A DNA stretch of 64,000 nt from assembly GCF_018873765.1 (NCBI RefSeq), contig NC_057920.1:15637307-15701306 (forward strand), read 5' to 3'. The translations under genes were made by a program, and so were the position numbers. Shown one piece after another: positions 48,601-60,600 of this stretch (position 1 is its first letter; every line of letters begins with the position of its first letter). Under the pieces are notes generated by a model, which did no database searches, was not told the DNA's origin, and saw only the letters and a list, made by a program, of their open reading frames with translations. The DNA is from Telopea speciosissima (taxonomy: Eukaryota > Streptophyta > Magnoliopsida > Proteales > Proteaceae).

Positions 48601-51600
48601 AGAAAATTAAATTTTAAACCAGAAAATAAAAAAATTATTTCAGAGCAGAAAATTAAGTCTGACTCCGTGAGTCATAGATCTGCCTATGATATCTAACAAA
48701 TAAAAAATTGAAGCCTAACCACTACGTATTTATCGGGTTTTTTTTATTGACTTTAGGGAAAAAATGGTATACCTCAAACTGTGAATCTTCATGAAATCTA
48801 GCTGAAATGCACGAAATCTTCGTAGTAGATGTGTTGTAGAAGCCTCCAACATGTTGTTCCACCAAAATTTGCAAGTGGAATGGCCAAAAAGCTCAAAAGC
48901 AAGGGGTTGGAGTTGAATTCGTAGGTTTCTATCGAAATATGCCGAAATGGGTTGAAACAGCGACCCATTCCAACCGAGATTGGGTATTTAAATCAAATGT
49001 ATGTACCGTTTTGGCGGTACGAAACTGAAATGCTGAAACAGTATGAAATTTTGGCCGAAACTATCAAGTTTTGGTCAAAATATTGCATGCCTATAGAGTC
49101 ACATGCAGTTTTGTTTTGGCGAAGGTTGAAACTGAAATATTTCGTGAGATCTCGAACCATGGTTCAGAGATAACTGGTTGAGTTTGGAACAGGTTTAACT
49201 AATACTGAGGCTGATTGATGCAGGCCAATCAGACCAGCCTGTTGGTATTGGGCGCAATAAAGTAAAGGTAGGATAGAAAAGGAAGATCCTAATCTAACAG
49301 CTAATATGGGACAGATCTGATCCTAGATGTAAGGGTTCAGATTTCATGTTAAGTATGGCCAGAATTTGATATGTTAGATCTTAGACTTATTTTTGACGGT
49401 TAAAATAACCAGAACTTTGAAAATCGATTAAGATAATTTCAGCCTAAAACTAGATATCTATAATAATAATGGGGAAGAGAAGATGGGAGAAAAATTAGGA
49501 ATAAAGACAAGAGATGCCAATAGCGTAAGGGGGAGAGAAATTCTAGCAAGGTGTGATCTGAACAAGGAATTCTAGATTTGAAGAGAGCCACCTGGCTATT
49601 GCAAAAGCATTGGTAAAAACCAAAACTTGCTAAACAAATCTAAATAAAAATCCACTTTCGATTGTGGGCCATTTTACGTTTTTATGGAAAGGAAAAACAA
49701 ATTACTTTTCTAACTAGGACTCTGGATTTTTGTAGCCCTGCTTACAAATTTTAATTGTAACACATGACGAGGAGTGAATAAAATAAAATATTTAAAAAAC
49801 AAACTTTGATGGACACTCCCCTCTAACAGTTAGATGACCTGATTTAAATAACCAGAAATTTACTACTCTCCCTCCCAAAAAAATAAATAAATAAATAGTG
49901 AACTAACAAATCTTCCCCTTTACAGAAATATCTGATCTAATAATCTGTGGAGCAAATCTTAGCATCCTTTTGGCATCTTGTGTTTCTCCTCCCTATTACT
50001 CACTGGCTTCGTGAAATAACTGGGACAGGGCCCTGGAAGGCAGAAGGCCACACAGGGCACAGCCCACTTGGTCTTTTTGTATATCAAAGTTGACCTTACC
50101 CTGTAAGAGTCATACCAAACCCCAAATAGGGGCAGACACCAAATTGACAGGCCATAATCCATCTGTAATCAAGTCGATGATTTTCTGAGTCGATCTCTCT
50201 TTTCCATGGAGATCTTTTGTTTTCTTTTGGGATGAGTGAAGATCCCATCAACTTCTCTAAAAATGGTAGGAAAAATGCCGAGTAGCCAACTAACGAAGTA
50301 AGTCTCCTCATGAGTAAACTTCCCCCACTAATGGAGCAAATTTTGGGGGTGGAGGAGGAGAAAATGAGGTCTCACTTTAGTTATCAAACTTCATCCTGCC
50401 ATAAAATGAAGGAGCAAATGAATTCCATTTCTGGGACTTATGTTTTGTCGTTTTGCCAGTTGAGTGGCAATAAGAGGGAAGAAACTAAGAGCAACAATAT
50501 GATGGGGACCTTATATTTGTTCTTTGTTTTATGTACATGCTGTCATACCATAATTTTTGTCCTTGCATGGAAAACAACTAAGTTGACAATCAAGTATTAT
50601 TCTTCTTCTGGTAATAATGATTGTGCTTGTTGATGCCTTTGATTAGTTTTGGACATTAACAGCTTCTGTTTGCCTTTAGTTAATACTATCGTCAGCATAA
50701 GTTCTCTAGATACTATCTTATATATGATGCCCTGCACATTGTCTCATAAAATCTCAATTCTTGCCTAGACCTGAGAATATGTCAATAACCATTTCCTCTT
50801 TACAATAAGTCAAAATATGTTATATTAAAAGTGGGCAAGACACTCCTCACAAAAAGGGGGAAAATCCCTAAGGAAAACATTACTTGGGTTACTCCTGAAG
50901 ATATCATTATTACTCGAGTAATAGAGTTCCTATTTAACAACTAGCAAAAGTTCAGTAGAATCTTTTCTGCCATTAGCTTTCACAACTCCAATGAAGGTGA
51001 ATGGCCCAGGTGCTACATGTTTTTGTGCTCTGCCTGAAGTGGATGCTATTGCAGTCTCTAGTTTATTTTACCCTAGAATGTTGTTTCTGACAATGTAAAC
51101 CAAATAACTCCTTGTAACTGAGGTATTTGGATTTAATGTATTTACCTTGGTGCAACGGTAAGGTGCTCCATTGTGACCTAACGGTCATGGGTTCAAGTCT
51201 GGAAACAGCCTCTTTGCGAAAGCAGGGGTAAGGCTTCGTACATCATGACCCTCCCCAGACCCCGCAGTGGCTGGAGCCTCGTGCACTGAGTACACACTTT
51301 TTTTTTAGATTGCTTAGGATAACAATGTATTGGAACAATAGTGGCCATAAAAACACTCAATGTTTTTAAAGGTTATTCTAATTTCTTCATATGTCATATT
51401 CATTTTGGCTTACATGTTCAGTTGTTTGTGGCATACAATAAATTCATTATTGTTTTTTTTGCAGGTTACTAGCAATATTTTGTGTAATTAACATGTTAAA
51501 TTATGTTGATCGAGGAGCGATAGCAAGCAATGGTGTGAATGGGAGTATACGGACGTGCACAGACAGTGGTATATGCACTTCGGGTAGCGGAATTCAGTAA

Positions 51601-54600
51601 GATATATTTGGAGGTTCCTATTTATTTTTATTATTTTTTTACTCATACTTTTGTTGCTATTGAGGAGACCAAACTTTTTTGCTTAAGCCCCCTCATGAAT
51701 CCTTTCTTCCATTCCTCTCACATGATAGACAGTGAACTGTGATGATTCCTTATGCCATGTATTGGCTTCTTAATTTTCCATTCTTATATTATCTATTAGT
51801 GCAAGAAAACAGGATTTCATAGTATCTTCGTAACAAATATAAGATATAAATTGATGCCTGGTTATGAGGCACTGAATATAGAAAAACAAAATCAGCGATT
51901 CATTTCTACTTGCTTAACCATGGTAGTCAAATATCAGATGAGGGACCACAGCAACCAAATACAGTATGTGTATCTGCTTGCTTGCTTGTGGTTCATATAT
52001 TGTGGATGCGCTTGTAATTATCATCTTATCAATGCTATTTTAACATAAACCAGTGCTAATAAAAACGCTTGTAATTATCATCTTATCAATGCTATTTTAA
52101 CATAAACCAGTGCTAATGAGACTTCTCATTTACAAATCACTGGTTGATCATACTGTATTCAGAATTGGACCCTAGGGTTGCCCTTCGACTGCCCTATCCT
52201 GAACAGGTAGGTCAGGAAATATGGGTGATCTCTCCTATGAAATGTAGCATTGTTTGCTCACCATATATATATATATTTTTTGGGTTTAACTTATAAATTT
52301 TAGTTTCTCTTAACAAATCCCACCTTTAAGTCAACTTCTTATCATTCTACTGCTGCTTACAGGGGAGATTTTAACTTGAACAATTTTGAGGATGGAATTC
52401 TGTCTTCTGCTTTCATGGTTGGACTTCTGATAGCTTCCCCAATATTTGCATCCCTGGCAAAGAGGTAATGTCTTCTCCCAGTGCACCTATAAGGCTATAA
52501 CACAGCTTCCATGGCCGTTAAGCTTTTAAGAGGTAATAGTTATTGTTACTTAACAGTATCTTTATCAAAATAATTATTGGAAAAGGGGAAATGTATAAGA
52601 ATAGATGAAAAACAGTGCATTTTGACATAATTTAAGGAAAGTCCCTAATACTGATGTAGAACTCCAAATAATTGATGTTAGAACAGCCTAGCTGTGGGCT
52701 TGGTTTAGTTTTGGGCCTGAGTAGTGGTCTTATTTCTCTTTTCTTGTTAATATCTTTTATATTTTTATGTACGGGATGTCATATATACAATATCCCTAAT
52801 TTCTCTATTTTATTCTTGTTAGTAGGAATTGAAATCTTTTAGGTTTCGTTTGAAAACACTTCTGTTCCGCGGGAGTATTTCTGAGCCAGAAGTGTTCTTT
52901 TCCTTTTTGGTTTCTATTCTCGGGGATCACTTCTGCAGGGTAGAAACATGTTTGTTAACATTGCTTAAGAAGTGTTTCTTAAACAGAAAAGAAACAGAAA
53001 TGTGTTTGGAAGGCACAATAGCAGAAACACTTCTCTTTCTTGAGTTAGAAAACATGGGAAACCAGAGACGACTTGCATTTATGTTCTGAGAACTTGTTTC
53101 TCCGCTCTACTAAAAACGTGGCCTTGTTGAAGTTAATGGATTGGACAGAAATGTTTAGAATTTAACCAAGAAAGCCCTCGTTCACTGAAACTGTAACTGA
53201 ATAGATAAACTCAGAAGACAAAGTAGATAAATGATTATTCACTGAAAATGAATAGATGAACTTAGACGACAAAGCCGTTACCTGCAATTCTCTTTTAACG
53301 GCAGCATGTTGGGATTACCCTCACAGACATTCCCGAGCTTATCTTGAAACTGAGTAATCAATTGGGAAATATCTCCCTCGTATTGAGATTGCTGAAATTC
53401 ACCTCCTGCGCACAGCTGCACATGCATAGCCCTTGTCGTGGTATCACTTCTGAACTTGGTCCTGAATTCTCTTTTGTAACCTGGCATTGACCTTCCCTTT
53501 CTCCCTTAGCATCTGCAAGATCTCGCAATGAACAGGGAGTGGTAACAGACACGGGGCCTTGCCCTCTCCATTCTCCTCTTATAATCCTTCTCCTGACTCT
53601 GGGAATTCTCCAGTTTCTCCTTGTCATTCATGTTAGGGTCCATCTCCACGGGCTTGGTTTGCAGTATCAAACCAACATTGATGCAATGGAAGGAGTAGTC
53701 TCGGTAAAGAAAATCGTGATACCGAGGGTTCCATAAACCGCCACCATCATCATCGCCACCGTTGCCATTCCAACCCCGACAACCAGCCCGCCACCTCCAT
53801 CGACTGATCCATCGTTGTCAGGGCCATGACTGGTGGGAGTGAGAAGAGGGGTAGAGGAAGAGAGGTGGAAGAGGAGACCAATGGTAACGGAAAAAGCTAG
53901 GGTTTTAGGGAGAGTGCGGAAGGTTTTAGATATAGGGAAGCAACTTGAGGGGTTAGGAAGAGGAAGAGAAGTGGAGGAGTGATTGCATTTGATGGTGGTT
54001 GAAGGAGGAGGATAGGTTGAAGCAGAGGGGTGAGAGACGGACGAGATGGCTACTCTACATGGGGAGTTGATGGTGGTTGAAGGAGGAGTTGATAGATGGT
54101 TGAAGGAGGTTGAGAGGAGTGAGAGACGGACGAGATGGCTACTCTACATGGGGAGTTGAGGGAAGCAAGGATGGAGAACTGGAATATTTCGGTTTCGACA
54201 GAACTTTGCATGCTTTGGCTGGTCATTTCACTGGTTAGATGGCTATATTTTAGCCCAAAATTTCAATGAAACCTTAAATAAGCATTTCTAAACATATTAG
54301 AACCTTTAGATCGTAAAAAAAATACACCCAAAATTGTAGTTTGGTTTCGTACAGTAGGTTGGTAGTGTATGCCGTACCCTGCTGTATACTTTCTCAAATT
54401 AATATAACCTATTCTACGCATAGTTTAGTATTATACTATTCAAAATTCAATGAAAACAACTAAAATATGCATTAGGAATGAAGAAACACCATTTAATATT
54501 ACGCAATGTCAAAGTGTTACAAGTAGTCGAGTACAAGTATACAACTAAGGTTCAAACACCCCTACTCCTACGATACCATTACTCCTACTCTATTTCAATA

Positions 54601-57600
54601 CCACACAGCGTTCCGGGAAGGCTCAAAACCTTTTTGGAAAAAGGGTGTAGCTCTAAGTTTAAATCTTGCACAATTCTTGCTCAGTTGCGGCAATTGTCAT
54701 GTAGATGCATTGTAGTAGTAGTCCTCAACATCTTGTGCCACTAAGAAATATAGGTGATTTAGCTAAAAATACCAAATCTGGGTTTTTTTTTTTGGAGTTT
54801 TTCCTTGCTAACAGGCGAAACTACTTGAAACTCTCATTGATTGAAATTGTTCTTTTATATGCACTATTTTGTACTGAAACCGAGTCAAAACCGAAATTTT
54901 GGCACTTTTGGCTGAAATTTCTGTCAAAACCCTGCATTCCTTCTATGTAACTAAGTTTTGTTTTGAATTTTGTCGAAATCAAGATATTTTGCAAAATCTC
55001 GGTGATTTCGGCTGAAATTTCAAATTATGCTCGAAACCCATGAAATGCATTGGAATTTTGACTCATTTTTATCGAAAAAGTGCTTTATATGCACTGTTTT
55101 GTACTGAAACTGAGTCGAAACAGAAATTTCAGCCGAAATGCCCAAATGTCGGTTGAAGCCCTGCATTCTTACTAAGTTGCACCATGTTTCGTTTCAACCT
55201 TCATCGAAAGTCGAAACAGAAATATTTTGTTAAATCTCGGTGGTTTTGACTGAGATTTCGAATTATGGAGGGAAGGGTTGAGATTGGGGCTCAGCAGCTC
55301 CATTGTGCCGCAGAACGCCATTGTTAGTTCCCTGTTGAGTGTTGACCGATTGCTGTTCGAAGAGGGGGAAAAGGATTAATGCCTTGTTGGCAAAGAAAGA
55401 AACGGAGGGTTGTGTTGGTATAACAATCCCCTAAAGAACCTCTCATCTCGTCTCATCTCCTCTAGCTATCAGGAAAGCCATAGATGAGGCTCGATTGTCA
55501 GTAGGCGACATGGTTTTGTTTCAAACTGTTCCTGGAGCATTAGAACACTTTTATTTTTGTTACTTGGTTCCGTTTCCTTTTTGTTCCAAATGTCCAGTGA
55601 GTGCCATGGGGGGCGCAAAAACGAACCAATGTTGCCAAACATGTTTCTACTCTTTTTATGTTCTCGTTGAACAAAAGAACAGGCGGAAACACTCCCACGG
55701 AGTGTTACCAGACAGCACCTTATTGAGTTGGGCTTATGGAAGTTAATAAATAGTAGCTGAGATACAATAATTAATATAGTCATTTTTGTATTATTTTATT
55801 GATTACATCAGGGTACATCCCCTTTATTTCTCTGAGGTTTCAATTTAAACCCAAAGTATCAATGTGGTTTAGTACATTTTTCTTCCTACACTATAATAAA
55901 CAGCAGTGGTGATGGTCTCTCTCTGTCTCTTGAGAGGAAGAATTTGAGTTACATCAATTGGTCATGCATAAAATTATGGGGGGTTTAGAACATCAGTAGT
56001 ACATGAATGGCTATGTAACAAATTCAATACTCACATCAGATACTAAATGAGAAATGATTGGTAATGACTTAAATAAGGAACACAAAATGTGGTGGGCTTC
56101 TTGGAGTCCAGAATTTCGGCTTGTTAATATTTCTGACGTTAAGTTTTAATGCAGTAACCCCCTCTCTTTTGTGTAAATGGTCGAGGTTGCTGTTTTTTTT
56201 TTTTTTGTTGGGCTTTGGTCCCCCATCTCACCTGCTTTTCTCCTTGGAACTCGACTTATTCCCACCTCCCTCCCAAAAGAAAAAAAAAAAAAGAAGAAGA
56301 AAGATGTGGATGAATATATGGTGGCAAAACTCCCTTGTCAAAATGAGACATGGGCACCTTGTATTTTAAAGGAGACGTATTCCATTTTTTTTTAATGGAT
56401 TTTAAAGTTAAGTACTGCTGTACTACAAAAATGATGAATGGGTTAATTCACCCACTGAAGCCAAAATAAAGAAAGCTATACATCGTTTACATCAGGGACA
56501 AGGTGATTTTTGAATCGTTGATGACCTCATATTTTTTTTGGCACTTTACCGTAGTTCGTTGTTCTGTAACTGAGGAAGGTAGCCATTTTTTATTTTGCGC
56601 TTTTTGTAATTATTGTCATTGCCTTTTGTCCTTCTGTCTTTGTTTGTCTATCAGCTCTTATGAGTTGTCTTTTGCAGCCACAACCCATTTAGGCTTATTG
56701 GAGTTGGATTGTCAGTTTGGACCTTCGCTACAGCTGGCTGCGGTTTTTCACTTAATTTTTGGTCCATTACAATATTCCGCATGTAAGTTTTACTAAATTC
56801 CATTTTGAATTACAGAAAGGGAGGGGAGTGGAAAAGATAGACGACTTACGGAAAAGAAGGGAGGGGACTGGGGAGAGAAAAAGAAAGATGATTTCATTGT
56901 TTGTAACTTTTAAGTTCTTATATTAGCTAAATAATGCTGCTGTTTTCCATTTAGGCTGGTAGGTGTTGGCGAGGCTTCATTCATAAGTCTTGCGGCTCCA
57001 TTTATAGATGATAATGCCCCTGCTGCTCAGGTTTACTTCTTATCTCTTGGGTTATCATCATAATCTTAGTGGCCCAACCAAGTTATTAGTTATGGATATG
57101 TTGATTTATTATCGTAGTTTTATGTAAACTAAGTCGCTTAATTGTTTAAGAAATTTAATAGATGTTATATATCATAAGTTCTGTTATACTTTCATGTTGT
57201 TATGCAAAACGTTCATGCTATAACTTTGCATTATAATGAAATGTTGTTTTATTATCTTAAATTTAGATGTTTATATCTAATTGTGTTGATGGACAAATGG
57301 TTATTTTTAATCTGTGTTGTTAGAGGCTCTTAAATTTGGAATGCTCTTTGTGTGTTCTATGATGTGATAAGCTCTGTAGTATTTTATTTGGTTGAAGACA
57401 CTGTTTAACGCACATTTAAGCCTGTTTTTGTGGATCCCTTCAAGTATAAGGTTCCTTTGTACAACCCTTTATTCTGTTCAAGAGGCAATGAGCCATGAAT
57501 GATTGCTAGGTTCAGGTGATTGGTGTATTCAGAGGGGTTTGCTGTTTGTAAGGAAAAGTATTCTTATGGTTTTGGTGGATCTTAATTTTATTCCTTTGCA

Positions 57601-60600
57601 TGCACATTTAACAACAGTTGGGGGTTCTGATTGGAAAGTGGAGATCCACTCCTTTATGTATACTGAGAATACTCTTTTCAATATTACTCCTTTTCGCTGT
57701 TCAGAAGGGAAAAAAGTATGATTAAGCAAAAGAGCTAATAATAAATATTTTAAAAGTTGGATAGGCAGTGAGGGATCTCAACCCAGTTAGATTGTGTGGG
57801 AGATCAGCTTACCACATGGTAGTAGGTAAGGAATGAAACCAAAATTTCAAAGAATTTTAATAACAGAGAATCAGGGGATCAGATTAAGCCGAATATTTGG
57901 TCAAAGGCTCTAAATTGGATGGGGGAATAATATAACAGAAATCAGGCTTGTTTTTATTGGACAGATCCTTAGGATATGAAGATTCCTACTTGAAGAATGA
58001 ATTCCTAAATATGAGAATCGATGAAAGTTTCAGACAAACTAGATTAGAGATTGATTTCAATCCCCAATAACAAGCCTAATGATAGTCAGAAATCTGAGAT
58101 CAGACTTTAGAAACAGAACTTCAAATTTTGGTTAAGCTGAAATCATACTTGTAGTTGGAAGACATTAATCAGTTTCAAGTTTGAATGAAATAGTAAGAAG
58201 CTTCAGAACAGAAACCAATTGCTATGTATGGAAGCAGAATTGAAATCCATGGTTAGAATTGAAGTTTCAGAAAATTCATAGTTGGAGTAGGAATTCAAGA
58301 AACTAGAAAAAAAAATTAGGATTTTTATGCTAAAACAGAATCAGAACTAGAAATTGATTGGAAGACATAAGAGAATGGCCGAAACTAACCATTGTAGTCA
58401 ATGGAGAAGAAGCAAAGAAGAGAAGAGAAGAGAAGAAATCAGTTTTGGGATTTACCCACCTCTTATGTCAAGCTAAACAGCTCCAAAAATCTTAATAAAA
58501 AAATCATATTCTTTACTCGAAACATCCCCTATCTAACCCTATGTAACTGCATCATTGGGTTCCTGTGGAGACTCCCATGTCATCAGAGAACTCCTGATTG
58601 AGACTTCTTACTTGACCATGTTCTATTGGATGCAGTAACTGGCTAATGCTCTTGCTGATTCTTTTATTTTCTTTTCTGAAAAGTTTTGTCTGCAGCAATA
58701 GGGTATTACATTAATATATTCAAATTTATACAATGAGTAGAGCTGTCTGCAAGTACACAATCAGAAAATACAAAAGCTACATGCATGGGCTCTCTGCGCT
58801 CTCATCCAGTTGAGATATTCTTGAAATTTGTTTGTAACTCCATTGGGTTCACTCTGATGAAATCCTAATAAGCCTATTCCCCCCTTGATTTGGTGACTTC
58901 TTGCTTTTTCTTTAGGGGGTTCTCTTCCTCAGATCTAAGGTCCCCTTATTATCCTCATCTTCTCTATGATATAAGTAAAGGCCATAGAGGATGGTGGTGC
59001 AGCTGCAGGTCATGCACCCACTCATTCAGTTTCTTCTCTCCCGACGGGGTATGGTTTTCATTGACAAAGAAACCCAAAAGGTTTGGAAGATATGTAGTCA
59101 AAGCTAATCCATGTGTTACCTCTTCTTATGCGTTCTGACATTTCATCAATCTGTTGTATACTTGTATGTCTTGTTCTTTCAACAGGCCCTAGGTGATAGA
59201 AAGGGGATGGGTCTCTAAACAATACTTCCTGAGCTCGAGGACTGAATATTTATGACAGGATGGGGCTGATTTCATGGGAGGTTCTGAAAGTAGATTCAGG
59301 AAGACATGGGTGGTTCACAGACACCCATTTCTGTGCGGATGCCTAATGCATTTTGTGTCTACCTTGACAATTTTTGTGAACAAGGAGCTCAAATATTTAG
59401 ATGGTTTGTGAGGAAGGTTTCTTTTGTTGACTGTATGATTGTGGTCCGTGTTCAAATTATCTTTCTCGATGGATCTCAAATAGTCAACTCAACTAGGCCT
59501 GATCCAGCTAAATGGGATTCGTTACTTGTTTCACCAATTAATTCTATTCAGGCTCATATTTGTTGTTAATCCTACGTGATGCGTTACTTTTTCACCACTA
59601 CTCCAATTGTAATCTAGGCATGTCCCTTGTTCTTTTAACTCCACCAAAGTCCAATCTAAATATTATTGTTTCTCCTTATTGCTCTCCTTTGTTCTTATCC
59701 AAAGTTCACAGTTTAGTGCACATTTCCTTGCCACCTGAGACGACTTTCTCTTAACATGGTGTGTATTGGAGCTACTAGTGAATTAGCTCTAATATATATT
59801 TCCAATTTTATCTTTTCTTATTTTAGAATTCATCGATCTCAACATCCTCATCGCAGCTATACTAATTTTGTTTCTTTACCGCCCAACTTCCATCCAAAGT
59901 TCACATTTTGTTGCACATTTTCTTTGGTGTGTATTGGAGCTACTACTGAATTAGCTCTAATATGCCTATTTCGTATTTTATCTTTTCTTGTTTTAGTATT
60001 CATTGGTCTCAACATCCTCATCGCAGCTATACTAATTTTGTTTCTCTACCGCCCAACCTCTATACATGATTACTAGTCCTATAGCTGTCCAATAAAATTT
60101 ATCTTTGAGTTTCAGTGGGATGTGTCAATCATCCAACCTTCCGGAAGAATGTCTCCATTTCATTCCCACCGGTCTAATTAATCTCGTGATGGATCTGAAA
60201 TGAAAAAAGGAGGATCCTTGACTTGTTTTCTGTGGTTCAAAATAGGATATACACATGGAAGTTGTATGGGACTTCATCATGGGATATACACATGGAAGTT
60301 GTATGGGACTTCATCATGCATGTAAAGTGTCTCTGATATATCACTTAGCAAAGGGGTTTCACAAATAAGGGGTTTTGGGAATAAATTTATATTTGTAAAA
60401 TAATTTATATCATAATTAGCAAAACGCTAGCAAGCTAAGATAGTTATCTGCTCTAATTCTCCTGTTCGGTTGCTATTTATTTATTTTTTGGAATGGCAAG
60501 TAAAATTGTACTCATGAGAAGCAAAATCACTGCATGTACAGGCAGGAACTATACAAAATGAACATGGCCCACATCAGACCCTCTAATTGGATCAACTACA

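Larger units (their letters stand above)
33672..51464 (+). other. Spinster-like gene intron 1, 17.8 kb
   Basis: Spans the donor at 33672 and the TTTTTTTTGCAG acceptor at 51464. It is filled with layered insertions annotated separately: a C16/A20 tract (34260-34295), solo LTRs, nested LINEs, a word-type element, a Copia element, LTR-like unresolved repeats (34670-35267, 37123-37660, 41640-42560, 47040-48010, 49190-49650) and a SINE. No other gene is supported within it. Confidence 0.75.
52465..56677 (+). other. Spinster-like gene intron 3, 4.2 kb
   Basis: Contains possible MITE-like sequences (about 52840-53090 and 55500-55745; ends not resolved), a TOC75 fragment (53275-53790, - strand), an 89-bp-period duplication (54030-54159), and a word-type repeat (54190-55265). 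Confidence 0.65.

Noticed and set aside
51145..51215. tRNA gene
   Set aside because: A and B boxes are present but the sequence does not form a tRNA cloverleaf and continues into the Au SINE body.
53539..53736. Hydrophobic + strand open frame
   Set aside because: It is the complement of the TOC75 fragment; the minus-strand match explains it.
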